Part shown: in pieces, positions 38,417-47,148 of the stretch
Layout: the number at the start of each line of letters is the position of its first letter
Numbering within the stretch: the stretch's first letter is position 1
DNA from: DASTQL01 sp035462375
GTDB taxonomy: Bacteria; Actinomycetota; Actinomycetes; Jiangellales; Jiangellaceae
Direction: 5' to 3'
DNA: 64,000 bases
NCBI GenBank assembly: GCA_035462375.1
Contig: DATHUJ010000124.1
Coordinates: 1 to 64,000 of the forward strand
Position numbers and translations under genes: made by a program
The notes under the pieces: model-generated
The model's database searches: none
The model's input: the letters and a program-made list of their open reading frames with translations, nothing else
What the model was told of the DNA's origin: nothing

Positions 38417-39975
38417 CCGATCGGCCCGAGGGCTTACCGGTCGGAGACCTGGCGGGCAGCGTTCCCGCCGACCCGGCGCCTCCCGCCGGGCAGCCGACGC
38501 CGGACCACTTCCGACGCCTGCACCCCCTCACCCCGCTCCTGCGGGGCTGGGTCTGGCTGGTCGCCGCCGTGGCGTTCGGCGGCCAGGACGCGATCCGCGA
38601 GGGCGAGGTCTTGCGACTGGCGATCATCGCCCCGGTCGTGGCCGTCGTCGGCTTCGTCGCCGGGCTGGCCTCCTGGTGGTTCACTCGGTACGGGATCGAC
38701 GGCGGCGACCTGCGGATCGACTCGGGCGTCGTCTTCCGGCGATCGCGCCGGGTCCGCCTGGACCGCCTCCAGGCGGTCGACGTGGTCCGGCCGCTCGCGG
38801 GACGCATCCTCGGGGTGAGCGAGCTCCGGCTCGAGGTCGCCGGCGGGGGGAGCACCGAGGCGCCGCTGGCCTACCTCTCCGCCGACGACGCGCTGGCCCT
38901 GCGGGCAGAGCTGCTCGCGCGCGCTGCCGGCATCGACGCCCACACGCCCGAGGCGCCGGAACGCCCGTTGCTCTCGGTCCCGCTCTCCGACCTCGTGGTG
39001 TCCACGCTGCTGTCGGGCACCTTCGTGGTCGGCGCGCTCCTCGTCCTGGGCATGGGCGTCGCAGCAGGCCTGCTCGGCCCGCAGGAGATGGCGATCGGCG
39101 TGCTGCCGCTCATGCTCCCGGGGATCATCGCCGTCGTCAGCGCGCTCTACCAACAGGTGGTGCGCAACTTCGGGTTCACGATCGCAGAGTCGCCCGACGG
39201 GCTGCGCATCCGCAAGGGCCTGCTCGACACGACTGCACAGACCGTCCCACCCGGCCGGGTGCAGGGTGTCGCGCTGCACCAGCCGCTGCTGTGGCGGTGG
39301 CGCGACTGGGTGCAGGTCAAGGTGGACGTGGCCGGTTACGCCGGGTCCCCGGGCGGGGAGGTGTCGACGTCGATCCTGCTGCCGGTCGGGACGCCGGCCG
39401 CCGCCCGCGACCTCGTGGCCCGGGCGCTGCCCGGTGCCGAGCCGCTGACCGTCCCCCTCGTGCCCGCCCCGCGCTCGGCCGTGTGGTTCGCACCGATCGC
39501 CTGGCGACGGCTCGCGTACGGCGTTGACGACCGGGTGGTCGTCGTCCGCGAGGGCGTCCTGCACCGAACCCTCACGGTGGTCCCGCACGCCAAGACGCAG
39601 AGCGTCCGCCTGCACCAGGGACCACTCCAGCGACGGCTGGACCTGGCGACGGCGTACGTGGACACCACGCCCGGCCCGGTCGACGCCGTCGTGCGCCACC
39701 GGCCAGCGGCCGAGGCCCGGGAGTTCGTCATGGACCAGGCCGACCGCTCCCGCGCCGCTCGCCGGGCCGACACCCCGGAGCGCTGGATGGTGCCCTCGGC
39801 CGCCGAAGCGGGACCCGCCGACGTCCCCGCGACGCCAGGTTCAGCCGAGGATCCCGTCCGCGTGACCGAGCCCGGGAGGGAGCTCGAGGCCGACGGCCTG
39901 CACGAGCCAACCGAAGCCCCCCAGGCCTCCCGGCCGGAGCAGCTCGGCCGCCTCGCCGGCCCGGACGAGCGCTGA
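38413..39975 (+). CDS. Triple PH-domain membrane protein (YdbT-like)
   Basis: A 520-residue membrane protein with repeated bPH2 domains: first after two helices (GDLRIDSGVVFRRSRRVRLD, LQAVDVVRPLAGRILGV), second after helices near 195-250 (LRIRKGLLDTTAQTVPPGRVQG), third near 380-430 (VVVREGVLHRTLTVVPHAKTQ, VRLHQGPLQRRLDLATAYVDT). The last 70 residues are acidic and Pro-rich. GTG 38413 overlaps the YdbS-like stop. Its last 135 bp lie antisense to the 3' end of the methyltransferase gene. Confidence 0.88.
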   Translation: MTDRPEGLPVGDLAGSVPADPAPPAGQPTPDHFRRLHPLTPLLRGWVWLVAAVAFGGQDAIREGEVLRLAIIAPVVAVVGFVAGLASWWFTRYGIDGGDLRIDSGVVFRRSRRVRLDRLQAVDVVRPLAGRILGVSELRLEVAGGGSTEAPLAYLSADDALALRAELLARAAGIDAHTPEAPERPLLSVPLSDLVVSTLLSGTFVVGALLVLGMGVAAGLLGPQEMAIGVLPLMLPGIIAVVSALYQQVVRNFGFTIAESPDGLRIRKGLLDTTAQTVPPGRVQGVALHQPLLWRWRDWVQVKVDVAGYAGSPGGEVSTSILLPVGTPAAARDLVARALPGAEPLTVPLVPAPRSAVWFAPIAWRRLAYGVDDRVVVVREGVLHRTLTVVPHAKTQSVRLHQGPLQRRLDLATAYVDTTPGPVDAVVRHRPAAEAREFVMDQADRSRAARRADTPERWMVPSAAEAGPADVPATPGSAEDPVRVTEPGRELEADGLHEPTEAPQASRPEQLGRLAGPDER

Positions 39976-40839
39976 CAGGTAGCCACGAGGGTCCGACTGC
40001 GACAGCCCGTACGAGGGGAGCCGGCCGTCCACCCCGAGTGCGCGGAGGGCCGAGCGCTGGGTGGTGAGCACCGACGCCGTCGCACCGGACGCCGTCCCGG
40101 CCGCCGCGCACGAGTCCAGGGCAACGTGCGCCGTCAGGTCGCACGAGCCGTCGGGCACCGGGTCGACGAGCCGGCCGGCTCGGTAGCCCGACAGGGTGCC
40201 GCCGGGGGGGCGCGCGCCGAGCCGGTGCGCGTAGTCCACGGCGAGCACCACGCACCTGGAGACCGAACCCACCACACCGACCCAGGCGTCGTCCCGGTCC
40301 GTCCCGACCTCGGCTCGCGCGCCGGGCGGCGCCCCGGCGAGGTCCCACCACCGCGACAGCCAGGCGGTGGCAGGCTCGTCGGCGGCGCCGCCCAGCTTCT
40401 CCACGCCCGTGATCGGGTCGACGTGCACCACTCGGACGACACCGTCCCTGCCCACCTCCACCACCTCGCAGGGCACGACGTCGAGCCACTCGTTGGCGAC
40501 CACCAGGGCGTCGGTGGTGTCGGCTGGCAGTGACGTGCACCAGCCGACCCGCGGCGGCAGGTCCGCCGGCCGCGGCACCAGGTCGACCCCGAGCAGCTCC
40601 CAGGCGGGTTCGAGCCGTGCGACCTGCGCGAGCAGCTCGCCGCGACCCGCCCCGACGTCCACGACCCGGCGTAGACCTGCCGACCGGGCCAGCCGGACCA
40701 GTGCCCCGGCGAAGAGATCCGACGCGTGTACCGACGTCCGGAAGTGCGAGCCGGGCGTCTCGCGCCGGTAGAAGCCGTCGCGCCCGTAGAGCGCACGCCA
40801 CCAGGCTTCCCGCCAGGTCGGCAGCCGCACTTCCTGCAC
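39841..40839 (-). CDS. SAM-dependent methyltransferase (MidA/NDUFAF7-like)
   Basis: A 332-residue protein of the DUF185/MidA type. SAM motif I is RVVDVGAGRGELLAQVARL; motif regions ELLGVDLVPRP, ALVVANEWLDVVPCEVVEV and VVLAVDYAHRLG are typical, and the C-terminal SYGLSQSDPRGYLSAL matches the family. The eukaryotic homologue methylates the 49-kDa subunit of complex I, homologous to NuoD, and an orphan nuoD lies 2 kb away, a suggestive but unproven link. Start GTG 40839 is supported by TAGGGT 8 nt upstream (40853-40848). Confidence 0.85.
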   Translation of the reverse strand: MQEVRLPTWREAWWRALYGRDGFYRRETPGSHFRTSVHASDLFAGALVRLARSAGLRRVVDVGAGRGELLAQVARLEPAWELLGVDLVPRPADLPPRVGWCTSLPADTTDALVVANEWLDVVPCEVVEVGRDGVVRVVHVDPITGVEKLGGAADEPATAWLSRWWDLAGAPPGARAEVGTDRDDAWVGVVGSVSRCVVLAVDYAHRLGARPPGGTLSGYRAGRLVDPVPDGSCDLTAHVALDSCAAAGTASGATASVLTTQRSALRALGVDGRLPSYGLSQSDPRGYLSALVRAGEAAELLRPGGLGGFGWLVQAVGLELPPGLGHADGILG

Positions 40840-40847
40840 GACGGCCG

Positions 40848-40853
40848 ACCCTA
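40848..40853 (-). promoter_or_regulatory. Leaderless-type -10 hexamer for 40839 gene
   Basis: On the minus strand TAGGGT ends 8 nt before GTG 40839. Confidence 0.35.
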
Positions 40854-40864
40854 CGGGGAGCCGG

Positions 40865-41737
40865 TCAGACCCCGGGGTCGGGAGCGGTGGCGGCGGCGAG
40901 GGCGGCGAGCAGGTCGGCGCGGGCTTGCTCGATCGCGCCACGACGAGCCCTGAGCCCTTCGGCGCCGGCCCGTGCGTCGGTGGCCGTGTCCGCGTCCACG
41001 GCGGAGGTCAGGTCTCCGAGGCGCTCGCGCAGGAGGACTGCGCGAGCCCGCCGGTCGTCATCCGGTGCCGAGGAGGCGAGGGCGAACAGTTCCTCGTCGA
41101 TGCCCAGCACCCGGGGTCGGCCGGCCGACCACAATGCCGCCGCCTCGGCCACCGTCCCGGCTCGCAGCACCGGTGCGACGAGCGATGCCTCGGCCCAACG
41201 CATCTCGCCGACGGCCGCGGTCAGCCGGTCCTCCCAGGCGGCCAGCGCGGCGCGTCGCCGGTTCCAGATCACCAGCAGCGCGACGACAGCGGCGAGGAGC
41301 AGGGCCGCGAGGAGCCACACCCACCAGGGCACCCCCTCGTCGTCCTGGGCGGCGGCCGCCGTGGCATCGGTTGCGGTCGGCGTCGGCGTGGCGTCCGGTG
41401 TGGGTTCCGAGGCCTCGGTCGGGCCGGCATCCTGGGTCGGCGGGACGACCGGGACGGCCGTGGTCGGGGGTGGGGCCGGTTCCTCGGTCGGCTGCGCCGG
41501 TTCCTGGGTCGGCTCCACCGGGTCGTCGGTGGGTCGCGGTGATCTGGTGGGCAGCGTGGGTAGCTCGGCTGTGATGTCCGGCGACGGGATATCCACCGTC
41601 GGCATGTCGGTCGGCACCTGGGTCGGCAGCTCGGTCGGCAACGCCGGGAGCGACGGTCCGTCCTCACCGCAACCGGTGACCAGGGCGACCACCGCGAGAG
41701 CGACGGCCGCGGCCACCGATCGCGATGGACCGGACAT
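40865..41737 (-). CDS. Putative lipoprotein with Pro/Thr-rich stalk and TM segment
   Basis: A 290-residue protein I do not recognise. N-terminal signal with lipobox-like ALVTGCGED; residues 25-130 are low complexity (Pro/Thr/Glu, for example LPTELPTQVPTDMPTVDIP). A single transmembrane helix (WWVWLLAALLLAAVVALLVI) lies near 140-160, then a helical cytoplasmic domain with RRRAALAAWEDRLTAAVGE and ARAVLLRERLGDLTSAVDAD. The stalk-plus-TM design suggests an extracellular spacer linked to an internal helical domain. ATG 41737 has GAGGAGG 6 nt upstream. Divergent from the CoA/NAD operon. Confidence 0.72.
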   Translation of the reverse strand: MSGPSRSVAAAVALAVVALVTGCGEDGPSLPALPTELPTQVPTDMPTVDIPSPDITAELPTLPTRSPRPTDDPVEPTQEPAQPTEEPAPPPTTAVPVVPPTQDAGPTEASEPTPDATPTPTATDATAAAAQDDEGVPWWVWLLAALLLAAVVALLVIWNRRRAALAAWEDRLTAAVGEMRWAEASLVAPVLRAGTVAEAAALWSAGRPRVLGIDEELFALASSAPDDDRRARAVLLRERLGDLTSAVDADTATDARAGAEGLRARRGAIEQARADLLAALAAATAPDPGV

Positions 41738-41847
41738 TCACTGCCTCCTCGGCGGATCGGGCTGACTCCGGGCCGCGCCTCGGCAGGTCTACCACGGGAG
41801 CGGGGATCGGACCCCACGCTGGGCCGGCGTCACCCGGTCGGCAGCGC

Positions 41848-41863
41848 CGTGACCTCGGTCACG
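41848..41863. promoter_or_regulatory. CRP-like palindrome GTGA-N6-TCAC
   Basis: CGTGACCTCGGTCACG is a perfect 16-bp palindrome with the GTGA-N6-TCAC spacing of CRP/cAMP-receptor sites. It lies about 100 bp before the DUF2520-panC-nadB-nadC-coaX operon and in the shared region with the lipoprotein gene. Other dyad-binding regulators are possible. Confidence 0.5.
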
Positions 41864-41963
41864 ACGGAAGTCCAGAGTGTCCGCCGACGTTGTACCGTGC
41901 ACGGAGACGACCGTGTCGAGTACGTCCGGTACCCGCGAGGGACTGGAACGGAAAGGACAGGCC

Positions 41964-42872
41964 ATGGCAGCGACCCCTGCCGACACCCCTGCACGGCTGC
42001 GCGTCGGCGTCGTGGGCACCGGACGCGTCGGCGCCGTCCTCGGCGCCGCCCTGGCCCGCGCGGGCCACCGCGTCGTGGCGGCCTACGGCGTCTCCGACGC
42101 CAGCCGAGAGCGGGCGGCCGCGCTCCTGCCGGGCGTGCCCCTGCGCACCCCCGCCGAGGTGCTCGAGGCCGCCGAGCTGGTCCTGCTGACCGTCCCCGAC
42201 GACCCGCTGCCCCGGCTCGTCGACGGCCTCGTCGCCACCGGCGCCGTCCGGCCCGGTCAGCTGCTGGCCCACACGAGCGGCCGGTTCGGCGCTGCGGTGC
42301 TCGAACGGGCCACGCGTGCGGGGGCACTGCCGCTCGCGCTCCACCCGGCCATGACCTTCACCGGCACGGCCGTCGACCTGGAGCGCCTGCCCGGCGCGAC
42401 CTTCGGCGTGACCGCGCCGGAGCCGCTGTGGCCGGTGGCCGAGGCGCTGGTCGTCGAGATGGGCTCCGAGCCGGTGCGCGTCGCCGAGGAGGCCCGCGGC
42501 CTCTACCACGCCGCGCTCGCCCACGGCGCCAACCACCTGGTCACGCTGGTGGCCGACTCGCTCGACCTGCTCCGCGCCGCAGGCGTCGAGGACCCCGCCA
42601 AGAGCCTGGCGCCGTTGCTCTCCGCTGCGTTGGACAACGCCCTCCGGTCCGGCGATGCCGCCCTCACGGGCCCCGTGGCCCGCGCCGACGCCGGCACGGT
42701 GGCCACCCACGTCGAGGAGATTACCCGGGTCGCCCCGGAGGCTGCCGGCACCTACGTGGTGCTGGCCCGACGCACGGCGGCCCGGGCGCTGGCGTCCGGA
42801 CGGCTCCGCGCCACCGACGCCGAGCCACTGCTCGACGCACTCGCCGCCCGTCCCGACGAGGCACGTACGTGA
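41964..42872 (+). CDS. Rossmann-like/DUF2520 protein, possible ketopantoate reductase
   Basis: A 302-residue protein. N-terminal NAD(P)-binding motif RVGVVGTGRVGAVLGAALARAGH; PALLTVPDD-type loop (LVLLTVPDDPLPRLVDGL) and HTSGRFGAAVLE follow. The C-terminal helical part (DUF2520) has ALHPAMTFTG, YHAALAHGANHLVTLV and ADAGTVATHVEEI. It overlaps panC by GTGA. A reductase for ketopantoate is missing from this pantothenate cluster; this gene is a candidate (inference from context). ATG 41964 follows GAAAGGACAG. Confidence 0.88.
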   Translation: MAATPADTPARLRVGVVGTGRVGAVLGAALARAGHRVVAAYGVSDASRERAAALLPGVPLRTPAEVLEAAELVLLTVPDDPLPRLVDGLVATGAVRPGQLLAHTSGRFGAAVLERATRAGALPLALHPAMTFTGTAVDLERLPGATFGVTAPEPLWPVAEALVVEMGSEPVRVAEEARGLYHAALAHGANHLVTLVADSLDLLRAAGVEDPAKSLAPLLSAALDNALRSGDAALTGPVARADAGTVATHVEEITRVAPEAAGTYVVLARRTAARALASGRLRATDAEPLLDALAARPDEART

Positions 42873-43768
42873 GCGTGCCCCGGCTCGTCCGGACCCGCGC
42901 GGACCTGCTCGAGGACCAGCTCGCGCACGACGTGCCCGAGACGGCGGTCGTGATGACCATGGGCGCCCTGCACGAGGGCCACGCCACCCTGGTGCGGGCC
43001 GCCCGCGACGCTGTCGGCCCTGACGGCACCGTCACGGTCACCGTCTTCGTCAACCCCCTCCAGTTCGGGGCGGGCGAGGACCTGGACCGCTACCCCCGCA
43101 CGCTGGAGGCCGATCTCGACCTGTGCGCGCGCGAGGGCGTGGACAGGGTCTTCGCGCCAGGCGTCGGGGAGATGTACCCCGCCGGGGAGCCAGTCGTCCG
43201 CATCCACCCGGGACGGCTCGGTCGCGAGCTCGAGGGCGCCGCACGGCCCGGCCACTTCTCCGGTGTGCTCACCGTCGTCGGCAAGCTGCTGCACCTGGTG
43301 CACCCCACGTACGCCGTCTTCGGCGAGAAGGACTACCAGCAGTTGGCGCTCGTCCGGCGGATGGTGGTCGACCTCGACTGGCCGTACGAGGTCGTCGGTG
43401 TGCCGACGGAACGGGAACCCGACGGACTCGCGATGTCCAGCCGCAACCGCTACCTGTCGGCGGCGCAACGGGCGCAGGCGACGAGCCTGTCGACCGCACT
43501 GCGCGCGGGGGAGGCGGCAGGGGCGGGTGGGGGGCCGGCGGTGCTCGCAGCCGCGAGGCGAGTACTGGAGGCGGCCGACGGGGTCGACGTCGACTACCTC
43601 GAGCTCCGTGGCCCGGACCTCGAGCCGGCGCCCGACACCGGGGCCGCGCGCCTGCTCGTGGCCGCCCGAGTCGGCACCACGCGGCTGATCGACAACATCG
43701 GGCTCACGCTGGCGCCGACCCGGGTGACCGACCCGGGCGCGCGTCCGGGCGCTACCGTCGCGCGGTGA
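42869..43768 (+). CDS. panC: Pantothenate synthetase
   Basis: A 299-residue ATP-dependent ligase joining pantoate and beta-alanine. MTMGALHEGHATLVRAAR holds the HIGH-like motif; VTVFVNPLQFGAGEDLDRYPRT, VFAPGVGEMYP, GRLGRELEGAARPGHFSGVLTVV, FGEKDYQQLALVRRMVVDL and AMSSRNRYLS (KMSKS-like) are all present. GTGA overlaps at both ends link it to the DUF2520 and nadB genes. Confidence 0.95.
   Translation: MSVPRLVRTRADLLEDQLAHDVPETAVVMTMGALHEGHATLVRAARDAVGPDGTVTVTVFVNPLQFGAGEDLDRYPRTLEADLDLCAREGVDRVFAPGVGEMYPAGEPVVRIHPGRLGRELEGAARPGHFSGVLTVVGKLLHLVHPTYAVFGEKDYQQLALVRRMVVDLDWPYEVVGVPTEREPDGLAMSSRNRYLSAAQRAQATSLSTALRAGEAAGAGGGPAVLAAARRVLEAADGVDVDYLELRGPDLEPAPDTGAARLLVAARVGTTRLIDNIGLTLAPTRVTDPGARPGATVAR
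43753..43758 (+). promoter_or_regulatory. Leaderless-type -10 hexamer for nadB
   Basis: TACCGT ends 6 nt before GTG 43765 inside the 3' end of panC. It may add an internal promoter for nadB-nadC-coaX. Confidence 0.35.
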
Positions 43769-45432
43769 CCCTCACGCTGCCCCGGCGGCTCGCCGCCTCC
43801 GCGCCGGGGTGGATCACGCAGGCCGACGTCGTCGTCGTCGGCAGCGGGATCGCCGGGCTCACCGTCGCCCTCGAGGCCCGCAAGGCCGGGCGCGTCCTCC
43901 TCGTCACCAAGACGCGGCTCGACGCCGGCTCGACCGCCTGGGCGCAGGGGGGCATCGCGGCCGCGCTCGACCCGGAGGACAGCCCCGAGGAGCACCTGGC
44001 CGACACGCTCGTGGCGGGAGCCGGGCTCTGCGACGAGGAGGCGGTCCGGGCCCTGGTCACCGAGGGCCCGCGTCGGGTCCGTGAGCTCGTGGCCATGGGC
44101 GCGTCCTTCGAGCTCGCGCCGGACGGGACCATCGCCCTCACCCGCGAGGGCGGCCACCTCCGCGACCGGATCGCGCACGCCGGCGGGGACGCCACGGGTC
44201 GCGAGATCCAGCGGGCCCTCATGGAGGCGCTGCGCGAGGTGCACGACGACCCCCACATCGAGGTGGTGGAGCACGCGCTCGTCATCGACGTACTCACCGC
44301 CGCCGACGGGCGGGCTTGCGGCGTCACCCTGCACGTCATCGGCGAGGGTGCCCGCGACGGTGTCGGCGCAGTGCTCGGGCGGGCGGTCGTCCTGGCCACC
44401 GGAGGGCTCGGCCAGGTCTACGCCTCCACCACCAACCCCCCCGTGGCCACCGGCGACGGGATGGCCGCCGCGCTGCGGGCTGGCGCCGAGCTGGCGGACC
44501 TGGAGTTCGTCCAGTTCCACCCCACGGTCCTGTGGCTGGGGCGGGCCGCCAAGGGCCAGCAACCCCTCATCTCCGAGGCCGTACGGGGAGAGGGCGCCGT
44601 CCTACGTGACGTCGAAGGCCGCCGGTTCATGGCCGGGCGGCACGAGCTGGCCGACCTCGCGCCCCGTGACGTCGTGGCCAAGGGCGTCGTCACCGCCATG
44701 CAGGAGACCGGCGCCGAGCACGTCTGGCTCGACGCCCGGTCCCTCGGGGCGGAGTTCCTCGAGGAGCGCTTCCCGGGGATCGTGGCCAGCTGCCGCTCGT
44801 ACGGCTTCGACCCCGCCACGGACCTGGTCCCGGTCGCACCCGCCCAGCACTACGCCAGCGGCGGGGTCCGGACCGATCTGACCGGGCGCACCAGCGTCCC
44901 CGGCCTCTACGCCTGCGGCGAGGTCTCGTGCACCGGCGTGCACGGCGCGAACCGGCTGGCTTCCAACAGCCTGCTCGAGGGCCTGGTCTACGGGCACCGG
45001 ATCGCCGTCGACATCGCCGAGTGCGAACTACCGCCGCAGGGCGGACCAGAGGAGCGCGGCGGTCCCGCGGGCCTGCTCGCTCCGGACGCCCGTCTCTTCG
45101 TGCAGGGCGCGATGACGGCCGGCGCGGGCGTCCTCCGTACGGGGGAGAGCCTGGCGACGGCCGAGATCCGGCTGGCCCGGCTGGCCGAGGAGCGGCGGAG
45201 CCGTGCGCCGACGACCGAAGCCTGGGAGACCACGAACCTGCAGCAGGTGGGCGCCGTGCTTGCCCGCCACGCCGCGCTTCGCGTGGAGACCCGAGGCGGC
45301 CACTGGCGCGAGGACCACCCCGAGCGGGACGACGAGCACTGGCTCGGCCATCTCGTCACGCGACTCGATCCCGCCGGCGAGGTTCGTACCGACTTCCGGC
45401 CGCTGCCGGCGACGACCCCGGAGAGCCGATGA
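43765..45432 (+). CDS. nadB: L-aspartate oxidase
   Basis: A 555-residue flavoenzyme oxidising L-aspartate to iminoaspartate for de novo NAD synthesis. FAD motif VVVVGSGIAGLTVALEAR, TKTRLDAGSTAWAQGGIAAAL, TREGGHLRDRIAHAGGDATG, VLATGGLGQVYASTTNP, EFVQFHPTVLWL, the catalytic Arg region RRFMAGRHELADLAPRDVVA, and HYASGGVRTDLTGRTSVPGL are conserved. nadC overlaps by ATGA. No nadA lies here, so quinolinate synthase must be elsewhere. Confidence 0.95.
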   Translation: MTLTLPRRLAASAPGWITQADVVVVGSGIAGLTVALEARKAGRVLLVTKTRLDAGSTAWAQGGIAAALDPEDSPEEHLADTLVAGAGLCDEEAVRALVTEGPRRVRELVAMGASFELAPDGTIALTREGGHLRDRIAHAGGDATGREIQRALMEALREVHDDPHIEVVEHALVIDVLTAADGRACGVTLHVIGEGARDGVGAVLGRAVVLATGGLGQVYASTTNPPVATGDGMAAALRAGAELADLEFVQFHPTVLWLGRAAKGQQPLISEAVRGEGAVLRDVEGRRFMAGRHELADLAPRDVVAKGVVTAMQETGAEHVWLDARSLGAEFLEERFPGIVASCRSYGFDPATDLVPVAPAQHYASGGVRTDLTGRTSVPGLYACGEVSCTGVHGANRLASNSLLEGLVYGHRIAVDIAECELPPQGGPEERGGPAGLLAPDARLFVQGAMTAGAGVLRTGESLATAEIRLARLAEERRSRAPTTEAWETTNLQQVGAVLARHAALRVETRGGHWREDHPERDDEHWLGHLVTRLDPAGEVRTDFRPLPATTPESR

Positions 45433-46316
45433 CCCTACCCCCCGACCTGGCCGCTCGCCTGCGAGCGGCCGGGCTCGACCCCGCGTATGTGGAGGACCTG
45501 GTGCGCGCGGCACTGGACGAGGACCTGGCCGGCGGGGTGGACGTCACGAGCGAGGCGACGGTCCCGGCCGACCGGCAGGGGACGGCCGACCTGGTGGCCC
45601 GGGCCGACGGGGTCGTGGCCGGTCTCCCGGTCGCCGAGGCGGTCCTGACGTGTGCAGCCGCTGCCGAGCTCGACGTCGAGCAGCGGGCCACGGACGGCGA
45701 CCGGGTCACCCGCGGCGACGTGCTCGTGTCGGTGACCGGGTCGATCCGGGCCCTGCTGCTCGGCGAGCGCACCGCGCTCAACCTGCTCTGTCACCTCTCC
45801 GGGGTCGCCACGGCCACTCGCCGCTGGGCCGACGCCCTCGAGGGCACCGGGGCGGTGGTCCGCGACACGCGCAAGACCACACCGCTGCTGCGGCCGCTGG
45901 AGAAGTACGCGGTCCGCTGCGGTGGCGGCGAGAACCACCGGATGTCGCTGTCGGACGCGGCCCTGGTCAAGGACAACCACGTCCTCGCGGCCGGCGGCGT
46001 GGTCGCCGCGTACCGCAAGGTCGTCGAGCGGTTCCCGGGCGTACCCGTCGAGGTCGAGGTGGACGACGTCACGGGGGCGGTCGAGGCGGTGGAGGCCGGC
46101 GCCGTCCTGGTCCTGCTCGACAACATGTCGCCCGAGCAGGTGCGCGAGGCCGTGGGTGCGGTGGCCGGCCGGGCGCGGCTCGAGGTGAGCGGCGGGCTGT
46201 CGCTGGACAGCGCCCGGGCGTACGGGGAGACCGGTGTCGACTACCTGGCGGTGGGGGCCCTCACCCATTCGGCCCCGGTGCTCGACCTGGCCCTGGACCT
46301 GCGGGAGGTGGGCTGA
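45429..46316 (+). CDS. nadC: Quinolinate phosphoribosyltransferase
   Basis: A 295-residue enzyme converting quinolinate and PRPP to nicotinate mononucleotide. DEDLAGGVDVTSEATVPAD, ERTALNLLCHLSGVATATR, VRDTRKTTPLLRPLEKYAVRCGGGENHR, SDAALVKDNHVLAAGG, VEVEVDDVTGAVEAVEAGAVLVLLDNM and LEVSGGLSLDSARAYGETGVDYLAVGALTHS are all conserved. ATG 45429 overlaps the nadB stop; coaX begins directly at the next base after its stop. Confidence 0.95.
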   Translation: MTLPPDLAARLRAAGLDPAYVEDLVRAALDEDLAGGVDVTSEATVPADRQGTADLVARADGVVAGLPVAEAVLTCAAAAELDVEQRATDGDRVTRGDVLVSVTGSIRALLLGERTALNLLCHLSGVATATRRWADALEGTGAVVRDTRKTTPLLRPLEKYAVRCGGGENHRMSLSDAALVKDNHVLAAGGVVAAYRKVVERFPGVPVEVEVDDVTGAVEAVEAGAVLVLLDNMSPEQVREAVGAVAGRARLEVSGGLSLDSARAYGETGVDYLAVGALTHSAPVLDLALDLREVG

Positions 46317-47108
46317 GTGCTGCTCGCCATCGACGTCGGCAACACCCAGACCGTGCTCGGGCTCCTGGACGGTCCGACCGACGACATCCGCGTGGTCGAG
46401 CACTGGCGGGTCGCGACCGACGAGCGGCGCACGGCCGACGAGATGATGGTGCTGCTGCGCGGCCTGCTCTCGCAGCACCACGAGGACGGGGACGAGGTGG
46501 TGACCGGCATCTCGCTCTGCTCGACGGTCCCCTCGGTGCTGCACGAGATGCGTGACATGGTCGCGCGGTACTACGGCACCGTGCCGTCCGTGGTGGTCGA
46601 GCCCGGGGTACGTACCGGCGTCCCCGTACTCATGGACAACCCGCGCGAGGTCGGGACCGACCGCATCGTCAACGCGCTGGCCGCGGTCCACCTCTTCGGC
46701 GGCCCGTGCATCGTCGTGGACTTCGGTACCGCGACGACCTTCGACGTGGTGTCACGCCGGGGCGAGTACGTGGGCGGGGCCATCGCCCCGGGCATCGGCG
46801 TCTCGCTGGACGCCCTCGGCGAGGCGGGGGCGCAGCTGCGCAAGGTGGAGTTCGTCCGGCCGCGGACGGTGATCGCCAAGAACACCGTCGAGGCGCTCCA
46901 GTCCGGCGCCCTGTACGGCTTCACCGGCCAGGTCGACGGGATCGTGGAGCGGATGGCGGGGGAGCTCGGGCTGCGCCTCGACGAGATCACGGTCGTCGCG
47001 ACCGGGGGGCTGGCCGGGCTGGTCGTCGACGAGTCGCGGACGGTCGACCGGTGGGAGCCGTGGCTGACCCTGATCGGCCTGCGGCTGGTGCACGACCGGA
47101 ACGCCTGA
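46317..47108 (+). CDS. coaX: Type III pantothenate kinase
   Basis: A 263-residue ASKHA-fold kinase for the first step of CoA synthesis from pantothenate. LLAIDVGNTQTVLGLLD is the phosphate loop; VGTDRIVNALAAVHLFGGPCIVVDFGTATTFDVV holds the ADP and pantothenate contacts, with GGAIAPGIGVSLDALGEAGAQLRKVEF and GFTGQVDGIVERM. GTG 46317 starts one base after the nadC stop. It completes a CoA/NAD cofactor operon with panC and nadBC. Confidence 0.95.
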   Translation: MLLAIDVGNTQTVLGLLDGPTDDIRVVEHWRVATDERRTADEMMVLLRGLLSQHHEDGDEVVTGISLCSTVPSVLHEMRDMVARYYGTVPSVVVEPGVRTGVPVLMDNPREVGTDRIVNALAAVHLFGGPCIVVDFGTATTFDVVSRRGEYVGGAIAPGIGVSLDALGEAGAQLRKVEFVRPRTVIAKNTVEALQSGALYGFTGQVDGIVERMAGELGLRLDEITVVATGGLAGLVVDESRTVDRWEPWLTLIGLRLVHDRNA

Positions 47109-47148
47109 CCGCGGCCGGACGCCTGCCTCGTCGGGGCGAGAGGTTGGG

